Shown here one piece after another: positions 11,111 through 24,200 of a stretch of DNA of 64,000 nucleotides. The notes under the pieces were generated by a model, which worked only from the letters and a program-made list of their open reading frames with translations, did no database searches and was not told where the DNA came from. Source of the DNA: Pelobates cultripes (Eukaryota; Chordata; Amphibia; Anura; Pelobatidae); the NCBI GenBank assembly GCA_933207985.1, contig OW240916.1, positions 87,612,699 through 87,676,698 of the forward strand, written 5' to 3'. A program made the position numbers and the translations under genes. Positions within the stretch are counted from its first letter, which is position 1, and each line of letters starts with the position of its first letter.

Positions 11111-12140
11111 TATATATATATATCAGGGGAAGGCTAGCAGCATTAGGTTAGGCCTGAGGGCAAATCCAGGCAAGTGGCCCATTGCACCAAGAGGAGAGAA
11201 AAAACACCTTTCCCATGTGATAGAAAGGGGGGGCAGTCACTTAAACAGACACACACTTACTGACAGGCACACACACTTGCTGATTTGACACACACTAACA
11301 AACACACACTCACTGACAGACACACACACACAGACACACTGTTACAGGCATACTGACTCACACAGACAGACATACTGACACACACACAGGCACACTGGCT
11401 GACACACACAGGCAAACTGGCACATACACAGACATACTTGCACACACATAGGCAGACATACTGGCACACACACAAACATACTGGCACACACACAGACAGA
11501 CATACTGACACACACACAGACATACTGACGCACACACAGACATACTGACACACACAGACATACACACATACACAGACATACACACACACATACATACTGA
11601 CACACGCACACAATAACACACACAGACACATTGACACGCACAGACATACTGACACACACACAGAGACATACTGACATACACAGACATATTGACACACACA
11701 GACATACTGACACACATACACACACAGACTGACATACTGACACACACAGAGATACTGACACACACACACACACACACACAAACTTTACACTTTTAAAGCC
11801 AGTTTCATACCTTTTGCTGGTACCTTTCCTGGGGTTCAGTGTGCAAGCTAGGGTGCTTGGGAGTTGGGGTCTGGCTCTGCTTGCTGGCTCTCACACTGCC
11901 ATCTGGCTCTGCCTCTCTCCTGCGCAACTCATCGTCCCAGGGGCCCGGTCATGCTTTTAAAGGGCCACATGACCTGATTGGGCCCCTGCTGAAACATGCT
12001 CACCATGTGGCCCTAAGTGTATTGGCCACCCGGGGGCCCCCTTAGTGTGTGAGCCCTGGGGCAGCTGCATGACCAGCACCGCAGGCTCATGGGGGGGGAA
12101 CTTTTTCTTTGCTGGATGCAAGCGGCCCTGGATGAGGATG
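11111..12140. repeat. CA-satellite-bearing repeat unit with GCGGCCCTG right edge
   Basis: After an (AT)n run, the block begins CAGGGGAAGGCTAGCAGC, carries a CA satellite at 11240-11790, then a GC-rich part ending AAGCGGCCCTG near 12130. CAGGG/CCCTG ends are reminiscent of hAT elements, but no matching target duplication was found, so boundaries are tentative. It resembles the organisation of the block at 2494-3134. Confidence 0.4.
11240..11790. repeat. Degenerate CA microsatellite / ACATACTGACACACAC minisatellite
   Basis: About 550 bp of units close to CAGACATACTGACACACACA. Cysteine/valine-rich frames on the minus strand are artefacts of the repeat. Confidence 0.9.
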
Positions 12141-12142
12141 GC

Positions 12143-12540
12143 CAGGGCTGATGCAAGGATTTTTAGCTACACAGGCGAAGATGCATTTTGCCGCCCCCCA
12201 CCTCCCCTTTAAAGATTTTTTTTCTAAATGCATCTTCACTGTGTGTCTTGTTGTAACCCCCCCTTTTGAATTTCCTACCCCTTTGTATGTATCTTACTCT
12301 CGCCCGCCCCTTGTGTCTCTTTCCACCAGCCCCTTTTTGTGTCTCATTCTTACCCCAGCCCCTTTCTGTGTCTCTTTCGTACCCCAGCCCCTTTCTTTGT
12401 CTCCTTCTCCACCATGGTTCCTTTGTGTGGCTCTTTTTCCCCTCAGTCCGTTTTGTGTGTCCCTTCCCTCCAGATCCCTTTGTGTGTCTTTCCTCCCAAG
12501 CCACAGGCACATAGGCATTATTTTTCAGGCACACATTTAA
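12143..12540. repeat. hAT-like left end plus pyrimidine-rich minisatellite
   Basis: CAGGGCTGATGCAAGGATTTTT at 12143 looks like a hAT terminus. After the GC-rich CCGCCCCCCACC segment, the block carries about eight degenerate units of roughly 30 bp (CCAGCCCCTTTTTGTGTCTC type) from 12260 to 12500, all pyrimidine-rich on the plus strand. The expected right terminus was not found. Confidence 0.4.
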
Positions 12541-13125
12541 AGTTATACAGGTACACTGTCATAAAAACACAGAAATAATCATACAGAGACATACAGACAC
12601 AGAGACACACAGTCAGAGACATACAGACATACAGAGACATAAAGACACACAAACATACAGACACACAAACATAGAGACATACACACATACAGACATACAC
12701 GCATACAGAGACATGCAGGCATACAGAGACATACATACAGAGACATACCGCATACAGACACATACATACATACAGGCATACAGATACATGCAAACAGAGA
12801 CATACAGGCATACAGAGACATACATGCATAGAGACACATAAATACATGCACACAGAGACATAGAGGCATAAAGAAGCATATTGTCATACAGACACATACA
12901 TACATACATACATACAGAAACATACATACAAAGACATACAGGCATACAGAGACATATAGACATATACATACATGTGTATATAAAGAGACATACAGGCACA
13001 TACATACATGAGTACATACAGAGACATACAGGCATAGATAAATACAGAGCCATACAGGCATACAGAAACATAAAGGCATACGGAGACATCCTTGCATACA
13101 GAGGCATACCATCATACAGAGGTTA
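12541..13125. repeat. CATACAGAGACATACAGGCA minisatellite
   Basis: About 580 bp of degenerate ACATACAGAGACATACAGGC units. Long open frames on both strands result from the repeat. Confidence 0.9.
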
Positions 13126-13307
13126 ACTGGACAAAATACAGTTATGAACTTGGGGATAAAATTTGAAAAGCAAATTTCTCCAGGAATTCAACCCCAAGCA
13201 CATGCGGGGTTAAAGCTGCATGCTACGGTGAAGAGATGAAGGGGCATTATCTTTCTGTAGCCAACATGGTATAATGGAGGCTGTATAATATAGCTATATA
13301 CTATAGT

Positions 13308-13907
13308 TTAAAGGGACACTATAGTCACCTGAACAACTTCAGCTTAATGAGGTTGTTTAGGTGATAACTAAAGCTCCCTGGAGCCTTTCTCGTGTAAACA
13401 CTGTATTTTCTGAGAAAATACAGTGTTTACATTGAAAGCTAGGAACACCTCCAGTTGCAGTTACTCAGAGTGAACCAGAGGGACTTCTGAGTTGATGGAG
13501 GCATAATATGCCTCCATCCACTCAGATCTGCTCTGCACGAGCATCCTGTGATTCAGTATCTCCTCGCAATGCATGCAGACACTGAACTTTCCTCATAGAG
13601 ATTCATTTCTATGAGGAGATGCTGATTGGCCAGGGCTGTGTTTGAATCATGCTGGCTCTGCCTCCTTGTCAGTCTCTGCCAATCCTATGGGGAAGCACTG
13701 TGATTGGATCAGGCTATCACATGTCAGCAGACTGCTTGTTTTTACTGAGTCTAACAGCATGCAGATGTACAGCTTCTGGCTTGAATACAGTAAGTTTTTT
13801 ACTATATTTATGGAGGCATGAGGGGCCCAGGGGGGCTAGATGATAGTGTTAACACTATAGGGTCAGGAATACATGTAGCTGCACTGGTGACTATAGTGTC
13901 CCTTTAA
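13308..13907. mobile_element. T2-type MITE, about 600 bp, TTAA target
   Basis: TTAA at 13308-13311 is followed by AGGGACACTATAG, and the block ends CTATAGTGTCCCT before TTAA at 13904-13907. TTAA duplications with TTAAAGG termini define the T2 family of MITEs known from Xenopus, related to piggyBac-type transposons. Inside are short hairpins (CACTGTATTTTCTGAGAAAATACAGTG; CCTCATAGAGATTCATTTCTATGAGG). The open frame at 13649-13843 is incidental. The interior resembles the copy at 39419-40142. Confidence 0.85.
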
Positions 13908-16900
13908 TGTTTAAATTTTTTTGTTTGTTTTATCTTTTTTAAATCTCTGAGTTGAACATTATAAGTATAATTCACAATTACCAGTTTACAAAAGTAATCA
14001 CAGTTTTTTACCGTATATATGTTTTCTACCATATAGATCTTCATTTCAAGACATGCAACAATATCTCTCTACTTGTAAATCCTCCTTTTTGGAAAAAAAA
14101 CACTTTATTTGTAACAAATCAGTATCTATTCATATTTCTTTATTATTCACTAAATTGATTCTTGATTTGATTTTTTTCTATGAATTATTTTAATCCAACC
14201 TCACTCTTGCCTATCTTATTAATTCCCATTATTTCACATTGGACATAACAATCACACATGCAATCACCTATCTCTGACCCCAGCTTTGTTCAAATATAGT
14301 AATACAGCTTTAGAAAAAAAAAAATTTAAGTTATACGAAATTCTACGGACCAGCTCAAGGTCCGCTCATAACTTCCTTCTTCTATCATAAAATAAAGATA
14401 TCTGTACTTTCTTCCCAATATCTATATAACTCACTATCCTTCTCACAATTTTCAGATATTTTCTAAAAAATAATATCTTAAAATATATATATATATTACA
14501 TTTAATCAGTTCTACCTAACTTACAAGTCTTAAAAATAGTCTAACCTGTACCTTGTTGCAAATGTATATCTTTTCCCTTTCTTTTTATCTTTTGTATTTC
14601 TTTCTTATATAATGCATTAACAGAACAAGCCCAGATCGTGAGCTGGTGGACATGGCCATAAACATATTTTGCGATTTGTCAATTTAAACTAGCAGTGTGG
14701 AATTAATTTGAGCTTTATAAATAAAAGCAGATAATAAAATAATAACTAATCAGTTAATATTCTTCTTGACTGGCAATACACGTGTTTGGAGGTTAATGTC
14801 ATTTGACGAAATTTACTTGTTTTGCCAAAAAAGCCGTTTTAATTACTCTTAAAAAAGAACATGACAGCAAAATAGAAACAATTGCTTTCTCTGTCAAAAA
14901 CAACATATTGCATAAGACTTTGGTAGTTTATTTCCCTGTCATTGAAACAGATGGCACCCTAAACACTGGCTGAATAACTCCCTCTTGCATGAGAACAGAC
15001 GTATGCGTTGTGTAGGAGGTTTACTTGATAACATGCATTTTACTGCCAGGCATCCTGGATAAAGATTTTCTGTCATGGCTTCTGACTTTCATTCTACACC
15101 CAGTATATTGAAATTCCAAAACTATTTTTATGGGATATTCTCATTTTATGGTTTATTTTTTCTGCCCTCCCCATTCCCAAAAATAAAAATAATTAAACAT
15201 AATGCTTTTTTTGGTGCCTCTGACCATGACCATCAATTATTCGCTGCTCTATAAAACTCACGGGAAAACTTTGCAGTTTTGTACTAATTTCCCTTTAGAA
15301 GTAGATTGAGGTTTACTAGGGCACTTTATCTATCAATGTGCCTTTCCGTCATTTATTGGTTAGTTTATTAGCGTTTCGAGTCATTCCCCCTGGTCATTTA
15401 TTAATATTATGCACTCTTTTCCATATATCACACCCTTCACCATAGAGCTAACCATGTGAACGTTAGGAGCTCACTTAGGAACCTGGGACAAGGTGGCACT
15501 TACAGAAGGTGAGATCCCAGAAGAATTGATTGAAGAAATTCATCAGAGCATGTTGGGTTTCAGATACTTTATGCTTGCTGTCTTTAGTTCAATTCATGCT
15601 CTTTAGGCTGATTGGGTGACCATCTATGGTCTTTCGATCTGGTAGCAGATCCATTGGACAATAGCTTCCTCTACAGTATAGTACTCATGTTTCCACAGAC
15701 TTGTGAATCAAGCATAATTTCACCTTACAACACTTTACAAATGTGTCTTAAAAGGGCCTTGATATAGATTGGACAGGTTCCTCTAGCAATAAAAAATTAG
15801 ACTGTTACTCTTAGTTATAACCCCAGGTTTCTTATAACATAAGATTTCAATTATCATGAGACTGCTTGATATGGCATTCAAGTCCCCCATTTTTTTTTTA
15901 CAATTTTGTTTTTATAATCATTTGCACTTTTAATGCAAATGTAAGGTAACAATGGTATTGAGAAGGAATTTACCAGAATTTTAATTAACCCTGTTCCTAG
16001 GGGAAGATCAAGGAATGTGTAACAATAAGGAAGTAAAGAAAATGATAAAGGATTAGTTAGAGAGAGGGGGAATGAGTAAACAAGAAGAACAGGGGGGCAC
16101 ATACAACTTAATGGAAAGGGAAAATTGAAGAAGGGGGAATATAATAGGAATTTGTAGAAGGGATAATACAAGGATTATAAACGGGGATTAAGAATATGCA
16201 CAACTAATTTCACAGTATACATTTTTAAATACTTTTTTATTTGTTTATCTTTGTTTCTCTCGTAATTATACACTTGAAGTAGCATATTTCTTTGAACACA
16301 AAAATAAAAATTACTTAAAGGACCTGTGAAATTATAGGCACAAGGGGAACAACATAGAAGGATTTAGTAATAGAATGGAAAACTAACAAAGTCATATTAA
16401 CAAAAGGAGGTGAGAATTAACACAATAAACTAATTATACTGCAAAGATATAAGGATTAAGGGACACTTAGGGGAATTTAGACGGTTTTAGTACACAAGGG
16501 CAAGCTCATTCTCTCTCATGTCAAAACTAAGATAACCAACTAGAACAATGTTATACTTAAAAAATATAAGCATAATAGTGATATATCCCCTATTTCTAGT
16601 TGAAAATCTAGTGACATAATGAGAATAATAATTGGGTGAAATTTAATTTCAGCATTTTTTTTTCTTTAGACTGAGAATATCATATTCTAATATAAATCCT
16701 TTTTTAATAATAACAATTAAGGAAAGGGAGAAAAGGGAAAAGAAAGAAAATGGGGAGAAAATGAATTGTTATGATAAAACTGGAGGAGAATAAGGTTTGG
16801 GTTGAAAAATTTTAAATTTTAGAGAAAAATGGGGGTATCAGTCATGGAGGGGATTTGAATTTATATAATTAAGAATGAGAAGGAAAGATTATATGGATCA

Positions 16901-16957
16901 AATCCCTAAGAAGGTTATAGGTCTTTATAGATAAGTGGGGAAAATATAGGAATAAGG
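13908..16957. other. Unassigned AT-rich DNA
   Basis: Three kilobases without a recognisable gene. Open frames at 13952-14158 (plus) and 15878-16171 (minus) are AT-driven and lack domains. The strand-skewed, purine-rich 16000-16900 part could be the untranslated or ORF1 portion of the LINE that starts at 17296, but no coiled-coil or RRM protein was found. Confidence 0.35.
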
Positions 16958-17295
16958 ACTAATTTAAGTACTTAGTAAATATTGGTAGTAACAGGTCATT
17001 TATTAACTTAAAAAATATATATTTTAGCCGCAATAAGCTCAACATACATTTTAGATTAATAGCCCAAGATCGTGCCAGCAACTGTAACCTAGCACTAGAT
17101 TTAGAATATATTTCTTTATTGCTCGGGAATAGCTTAGAATTTACTAGGATTGAAGTATGAATGGTAAGCAAGGTAGTGGTATGTATGAATGTGTGCCGAG
17201 GGGACACCATCGGGGGAGGATGCGGTGGGTGGGGGGCCAGAGGCCTCCGTAGCAATAATAGAATCTTATTAGCAGCTATACACCTTTATAACTAT
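16958..17295. other. Unassigned, immediate upstream of LINE ORF2
   Basis: A C/H/P-rich minus-strand frame (16959-17255) has no recognisable domain. This is the region where the LINE leader or ORF1 end would be expected; it is not identifiable. Confidence 0.3.
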
Positions 17296-20200
17296 TAAGA
17301 TGCTATCAATAAATTCCCAGGGTCTAAATTCCTTTCAGAAAGGGGGATTTCTATTTGATGCAATTACAAAAGAGAAAGTAGATATATGTTTTGTCCAGGA
17401 GACTCATTGGAAGGAAGGAGATACACAAAAATGGAGATGTAATAAATATTCCATTATCTCTACCTCCAGCTTTAATAAAAATAAAAAAAGAGGGGAGTTA
17501 CGATATTAATCTCTGATAGAATAAAATTTGAACTGATATTAGAACAAAAAGATACAGAAGGCAGGTATCTTTGTATTGTTTGCAAAATTAACGAAAATAT
17601 ATATACTTTGGTTAATATTTACGCCCCAAACACATACACTCAGTGTTTTTACAAGAAAATATTAGCAATTGTAAATAAAATTCAGAAAGGCAAACTATTA
17701 ATACCAGGTAATATGAATGTAGTGGCAGATGTAAAATGGGATAAAACAAACCAGAAGCCCTCTACTGGATACCTGCGAGAAGGGATAAGAAAAGGTAGAT
17801 CTTTCCAAGAAATGTTAGTTGAACATAATTTATTTGATATTTGGAGAGTTCAACATCCCCAAGAAAGAGATTTCTCCTTTTTTTTAAAAGTCCATAAAGC
17901 TTATTCGAGAATAGATTACTTTATCACTGATTCAAATAATTTACGATATTTTAAAAAAACTCTAAAATAGATCTGATCACTTGGTCAGATCATGCTCCAA
18001 TAACTGTGGAAATAGGGGAAGAGCAAGATTCAGTGATAAGATCATCTTGGAGGTTAAATGAACAAGCGGTTATATCAGAAAGAAACTGCAGATACCTGAA
18101 TGAAAAGATCAAGGAGTTTATTTTATTGAATGATAGCAGCGAAGTAACAATAGGAACTCTGTGGTGTGCTTAAAAGAGTTACATAAGAGGGGTCATAATC
18201 AAAATGGGGATCAAAGCTAAGAAGGAGATTGGGAAATCACTAAAAAAAATCTGTATATTTCCCTAGTGCATTTAGAAAGAGAAAATAAACCGAATGTAAC
18301 AATAGACAAAACGGTACAAATTAAAAATCTTCAGTCAGAAATTAAAAATAGCTTGGAACTTAAGACATCAAATGCTGTCCTCAAACTAAATCAAATAGGG
18401 TATTATGGAGAGAATAGAGTCGGTAAAACACTGTCAAATAAAATCAAGCCTAGATCAAAGGCAAAACCGATTAGAAAAATAATTCAAGGTAATGAAGTAC
18501 GTCTAACCCCTGAAGCAATGAGTAAAGTGTTCAAAAAATTTTATGAATCCCTATATAATTTACCAGATACAAAATTATCAGTGGAAGAAATGCGACAGTT
18601 CTTAAATAAACTTAATCTCCCAAAAATAGGGATTGTGAGATAGAAGAACTGAACTCTTCTATAACAATTGAGGAGATAACAGGGAACATAAAAAACGTGA
18701 AATCAGGGAAAGCCCCGGGACCTGACGGGTACTCATCACTTTTTTATAATAAAAAAATTTAATTCTGATCTATCCGATACTTGGTAGGTTGTTTAATGGA
18801 ACAAATAAGGATTTGCAGTTTCCATCAGGGATGATCCAGACACTTATAACTCCTATTTTAAAACCAGAAAAGGATGCAAGTTTTATGAGCAACTATCGTC
18901 CTATATCCCCTATAAACACTGGTATCAAGTTATATTTAAAGATATTAGCGAAAAGAGTGAAAAAAGTAATCCCAAATTTATTACATTCTGATCAAACAGG
19001 GTTTGTTACTAATTGATCTGGCACTGATAATGTTTGAAAAATCATGAACTTAATACAAGAAGTTAACGACGAATCATTCCCATCGTTATTTCTAGTTCTG
19101 GATACAGAAAAGGCCTTCGACAGGGTTAGTAGGTCTTAAAACTTTTTGGTTTCAAGGCAGCATTTTTAATAGAATAATCATCTTAAATGCATCACCCTCT
19201 GCAAAGGTAAGGGGGGGGGCTCTAATCTATTTTTAAATTAAGAATGGGACAAGACAGGGTTGCCCATTAGCACCCATGTTATATGTTGAGGGAATTACAA
19301 AAGAATAACAACACTACAAAATATAATTTTACGCGGACGACGTAATTCTCACTCTTACTAACCCTGAAGCCTCAATCCCTGTCGCTCTCAAATATATAAC
19401 AGATTATAGTAAGATCTCAAATTATAAAATTAATTTAAGTAAATCATATGCAATCTACTCAAATTTAACTAATTTAAATTTGTGTAGACTTAAAGAAAAA
19501 TATAACTTTAATTGGGATTCAGAGACATTAAAATATCTGGGAATTAATTTGGGATTTGATTGGAACAACACCATTACAAATAATTATTACCCTCTCCTTA
19601 AAGAAATAAAAATGCTAATAAAATGTAAACCTATGTATATTTCATGGTTGGGTAGAATAACCTTAATTAAAGATGATTTAACTTCTAAGCTCGAATATCT
19701 AATGCGATCTATACCGACGTCTGTTCCCAGAAAGATTCTTTGGGAATACCATAATACATTTCTGAAATTTGTATGGGGTCATAAAAGACCTAGAACCGCA
19801 TACAAACATTTAACTTGAAATTTAAGGGATGGGGGAACATCATTTCCAGATGTCTTTATGTTACATGATGCTATTATGATTACACACTATATAGTCTGGA
19901 AATATAAAAAAACGGATTCATATAAAAAAATTTGAGCCAATATGGTTAATTTGGCTTGATACCCCTGCTTTAAAAAAACCTCAATATTTCAAACAAATTA
20001 CTCATAGAACAATGTAGTTATTTAATAATTAAAAAAAATATATATATATAATGTAAGTGATACTTTATCTAGTAAGATATCAATAGATATATTATCAGGA
20101 TATTTACCTGGAGTATGGGCACTTTCAGATTGGTATGGCCGCGGTCAATATTACTCGCTGTATTCCTTCATTTTATACTATATATACAGAGTTGTTCAAA

Positions 20201-20340
20201 ATTTAATATCCATAGGATCAATAACATCAGGCATACTACCAAAATCTTACACACTTATACTGACAGATATGTCTGCCAATTGTCACCCGCTGTGGCTCCA
20301 ACATCTAGACATAATTAAGAAGAAGAAACTTAGGATAGGC
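17296..20340 (+). pseudogene. L1/Tx1-clade LINE ORF2 (endonuclease and reverse transcriptase), broken
   Basis: The order of domains is that of an L1/Tx1 ORF2. The apurinic endonuclease starts at 17300 with INSQGLNS, then FVQETHW (17395), VNIYAPN (17610), the GDFN-position motif as GNMNVV (17710), YSRIDYF (17905) and WSDHAPI (about 17985). The reverse transcriptase follows with GKAPGPDGYSS (about 18705), ILKPEKDASFMSNYRPIS (18855), LVLDTEKAFDRV (19095, motif A), GTRQGCPLAPMLY (19250, motif B), YADDVILTL (19330, YxDD) and LKYLGINLG (19530). The frame is interrupted by many stops and shifts, and part of the RT between motifs B and C is deleted. The C-terminal cysteine motif is not recognised, so the 3' end is uncertain. 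The element is dead; it once nicked DNA and primed reverse transcription on its target. Confidence 0.85.
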
Positions 20341-20704
20341 AGTAAAACATAGATTTAAAAAGTGGTATAGGATGAAAGGGGACAGTTTTGAAGGGAGATA
20401 AAAAAAGGTTGGGGGTGTGGTAGGGGAAAATGGGGTGGGTATAGTAGGGATGTTCCATAGTCATCTGTTTTGCCTGTCTGCCTCTCATGTCTCCTGCCTA
20501 TCCCACACAGGAGCTCCACACCCATCCATACTATAGCATCACAGCACCAATACATATAACCTGCCTGTCCATTTGTATATACATTCATTTTTGTTTATAT
20601 AGGATCTAATGGCACTTTTGTACCCTACCTAGAATTTAAGACTGCTTCTTTCATCTGTCTAGGATCTAGCATTGCTCCTTCACCCATGTTAGTGAGTAAC
20701 GGAA
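20341..20704. other. Unassigned DNA
   Basis: Probably the 3' part or flank of the LINE before it. No motif is seen. Confidence 0.3.
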
Positions 20705-21450
20705 AACACATAAGAAGGATATAATAATTGTTTTAGAAAGCAAACTAGGTAACTATGTCCAATGCCATTCACCAGTTGAAAAGGTCAGTAAGGTATTGTC
20801 ATGTATACAAGGGGCATTAATTCTCATGATGAAAATATAAATTAGTTTTTTTATTAATCAACGTTAAGACCACACCTTAAATGTGCCATGCGATTTTGGC
20901 CACCTGTTCTAGAGAAGGATATTTTGGCACTAGAAAAAGTGCAGAGACATGCTACAAAATTAAAAAGAGAATGGAAGATTTTAGTTAAGAAGGAAGTCTA
21001 ACAAATCTAAATGTGTTTAGTTTAGAAAAAAAGGCACCTCAGTGAGGATGTCACAACATTATACAAATATTTTGAGCCAATACAAACCATTGTCCCAAAA
21101 TCTATTCATGTATTCATACATAGAGCCAAGGCCATCCACTAAACTGGAAGAAAGGAGATTTAGTCGGAGTCAAAGGAAAGGGTTTTCTGCCTGAAGAGAT
21201 AGTTTTACAGTCTGTACAGCGTTTTGAACAGTCACTGGATGAATTCTTGCAAAAGGATAATAGCCATTGATGTAATATTTAATATATGGTTTCTAGATCC
21301 ACAGAGAGACCTGACTGCATTCTGGGATCGAGAATGATTTTTTTCCCAGTTTTCAAACTTAGTTTTTGTTTTTTTAATAGCAGAAACAGATGTGAGAAAG
21401 GATGAAATTGGTGGACGCAAGTCTTTTTTTCAGCCTATGTTACCTTCCCA
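20705..21450 (+). pseudogene. LINE remnant: C-terminal RT region and 3' end
   Basis: A plus-strand reading near 20870-21010 gives RPHLKCAMRFWPP and EKDILALEKVQRHATK, matching the C-terminal 'RP.LEY..QFW.P....DI..LE.VQRRATK' motif found after the RT domain in several vertebrate non-LTR elements (CR1/L2/Rex1 type). Then come the characteristic frog repeat words GTGGACGCAAGTCTTTTTTC and CAGCCTATGTTACC, as a retroposon 3' end. Stops and shifts show that the copy is inactive. The exact LINE clade cannot be fixed. Confidence 0.6.
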
Positions 21451-22800
21451 ATAAACGTGTGCAATCCTTACCTTTGGATTCTTTGTTCAGAAGTCAACTG
21501 TTAAAAAATGAATTTCTCCTTATTTGTGTACAACTTTATTTTGTGATTTACTAGAGATGTATGATCTGACTACTAGCCCATCATCTAATGTTTCCAATAT
21601 ATAACTTTTTTTTTTTATCTATCTATCTATCATATTTCATTATTTACTAGAAGAAAAATTGTTGGATGATTAACTGGGCAACATAAAACATAAAAGATGT
21701 TTATCTTAAAATAGATTAAGGTATGAGTCAAATTAAAGTAGGAGTTAGAGTAATGCTACAAATATCTTAAAATAATATATCAAGTACGTACATATTTTTT
21801 TCTTTTTTGCTTTATACACTTTGACCTTTAATAATTTGCATATGAAAATATTCCTTACTCCTCTGTAAATACAGGGTATTCACAATTATCACAGTTAATT
21901 TAGCTTTTCTTTTTATATACTTCTTTGTAATAAGATATAACAATAATAATGAAGAATTGCAAACACAACACAAACAGTAAGAGTCAGACATCATATGAAG
22001 GAATATAACCAGTATTTATATATCCTCACTTGGGCTGCAGAACACCATGCAGGCACTAGGGCATGTAGGGGCCCCTTAATGACCCAGCCTGTGATGTTGT
22101 CGATAAGCATGCAAAAGTGTCAACCTGGCTATATCATCTCATGAAGTTTGACTTTGCAAGGTTAACGAGCAAAAAAACAAGCTATGCCTTCTTTAAAGTC
22201 AATAACAGTTTCTGACTTGGCGGCATTACCAGCACTAAAATGGTCTGTGAAATTTAGATGGTGATTGTTTTGAAAACTATCTCTCTATTCTTAGGAAAGT
22301 CAGGAAATATTATTGATTATTAATGCTGGAATATAATATACATGTATTTTTATCATCTACGTTAAACCCACTATTCCTTTTGCCAACTTTTTTGATAAAA
22401 CTAAGACTAACTAAGCATTTGATATGCATTAATGACTTATATTACAGCCTTACTGCTATTTCTCAATTTCTTTTTTTCTCTCCTAATTTTCTGCTGTGGT
22501 GTCTATAGCTATTTGAAAACTGTGTGTGTTTAAGGTAGGGAGAAGTAGAGATTATCTGAAAGCTTTGTGTTGAAGTGTTACTATAATAAGCATTACTGTG
22601 TTAAATGAGGATCGAGCTTCATTACAAAACAGATCATTTCCTTGTGCAGAGAAAGTCAGATAGGCAGAGCATACCTGTGTAAGGAAGTGAGTATTTTTCA
22701 GAGAACCTCACTCTCAATTCATTTGTCTGTGGGTCAGAGTAAAGTTTTGGATCTTATGCCTCGTAATTGAGTAAGGCAAGCCAATTTGGGACATACCTTT
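21451..22800. other. Unassigned DNA
   Basis: AT-rich, with a short TCTA microsatellite near 21620. No gene or named repeat was recognised. Confidence 0.4.
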
Positions 22801-22829
22801 TTAAAATCTCCCCCAACACACTAAATGTT

Positions 22830-24200
22830 TTCCCACACACACTCACACCACAGCCTCAATTTTCTCTGCACACACGATAGCCCCAGTTTTTCCTCACAAA
22901 CACCACAACCTCTTCACTCCCCCACAAAAACTTAAAACATTCATATTCCCCAAACACACACTGCAGCTCAAATTCCATGAAATACATGCTTCAACCCTGT
23001 CCACATAAAGCCTCTATTATTTATTTATTTCATTTATAAAATATTTTACCAGGAAAGATAAATTGAGATTTCTCTCATTTTCAAGTATGTCCTGGGTCTA
23101 CAAATCATTGCATTGTTACATTAGGTGCAATAAAATACAAAACCAATATTAATACACAATAAATACAAAATTTAACATAGAACAGGTAGGAAATATATAA
23201 TCAATCAATGACAGGTGCATTCTGTTTTGAGGTATGTAGAGAGGGATCTATTAAAGGACTTTAGGTTTAGGGAAGATTTTAAATTGTGCGGGAGGTCGTT
23301 CCACAATTGCGGTGCTCTGTAGGAGAAGGAGGATCGGGCTGCTTTCTTTTTGTATTGAGGTAGACTAAATAAAGTATTGGTACTGGATTGGAGGTTATAT
23401 GAAGTGGGAACAGCTGTGGAGAACATTCTGCTCAGGTAGGGAGGGAGTTTCCCAGAAAAGGTCTTAAACACAAGGCTGGAAAGATTAAGAGTGCGTCTGG
23501 ATTCCAGCGACAACCAATTTAGTTCTTTTAGCATGTCACAATGGTGAGTCCTGTAATTACATTGTAGCACAAATCGGCAGAACGAGTTATACAATGTGTT
23601 GAGTTTATTAATGTGGGATTGCGATGCAGATGCATATACTACATCCCCATAATCAATGATTGGCATCAGCATTTGCAGTACAATCTTTTCCTTTACTATA
23701 GGGCTTAGGCAGGATTTGTTTCTGTACAGGGCACCTAGTTTTGGATAAAGTTTAGATGCAAGCTTTTGCAGGCCAAAAGATAGATTGGGGTCTAACATTA
23801 TACCCAAGTATTTGAAAGAGTGGACTAAGGTCAGTGTGCCATTTGAATTTGTTTTGATTGATAGGTGGGAATTGTGTAATTTGTGTAATTTAGGTACTGT
23901 TCCAAAGATTATTGTGACAGTTTTGTCAGTGTTCAGGAAGAGTTTGTTTTTTGTGATCCACTTTTCTACCTCTATTCACATGTACACACACACACAAACC
24001 TGCAAGCAGTGTCCCACACACACAATCCCACAAACCGTATCCCCAGAAACATGCCACACCACAAATAATCTATTCTCAATGATGCAATACACAATCGGCC
24101 ACTCCTGTGCTCCCACACACACACGTAACATCACAAGAAGTCTTCAAACACATACTATACCACAAGCAGCCTCCACACACACCACCCTTTCCTATAACTG
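22830..24200. repeat. CA/CCACA-rich degenerate satellite, split by a LINE
   Basis: Degenerate units with CCACACACAC, CACCACAGCCTC and CAAGCAGTGTCCCACAC occur at 22830-23010 and resume at 23977-24200. The LINE fragment at 23019-23968 lies between the two halves, so the satellite predates the LINE insertion. Confidence 0.6.
23019..23968 (-). pseudogene. 5'-truncated CR1/L2/Rex1-like LINE with target duplication
   Basis: The minus-strand frame 23807-23205 (200 residues) is open and contains the C-terminal RT landmarks of jockey-superfamily LINEs: LGIMLDPNLSF, then LMPIIDYGDVVY, a middle part, and the terminal SYRAPQLWNDLPHNL followed by SFNRSLSTYL. The frame continues upstream with small breaks to about 23968. 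The 3' end, at the low-coordinate side, finishes in an AAATGAAATAAATAAAT-type tail. CCTCTATT occurs at 23011-23018 and 23969-23976, giving an 8-bp target duplication exactly around the block. It is therefore a clean, 5'-truncated retroposition event about 950 bp long. The copy looks comparatively young because the C-terminal frame is intact. Confidence 0.85.

Noticed and set aside
11257..11781. Open frame of 174 codons, minus strand, CVCVCVC pattern
   Set aside because: Microsatellite artefact; three overlapping frames of the same strand are equally open.
11111..12140. Second complete hAT element ending in GCGGCCCTG
   Set aside because: The left CAGGGGAAGG end does not match the right end well and the adjoining octamers differ; kept only as a repeat.
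12518..13126. Open frames of up to 178 codons on the minus strand
   Set aside because: Derived from the CATACAGAGACATACAGGC minisatellite.
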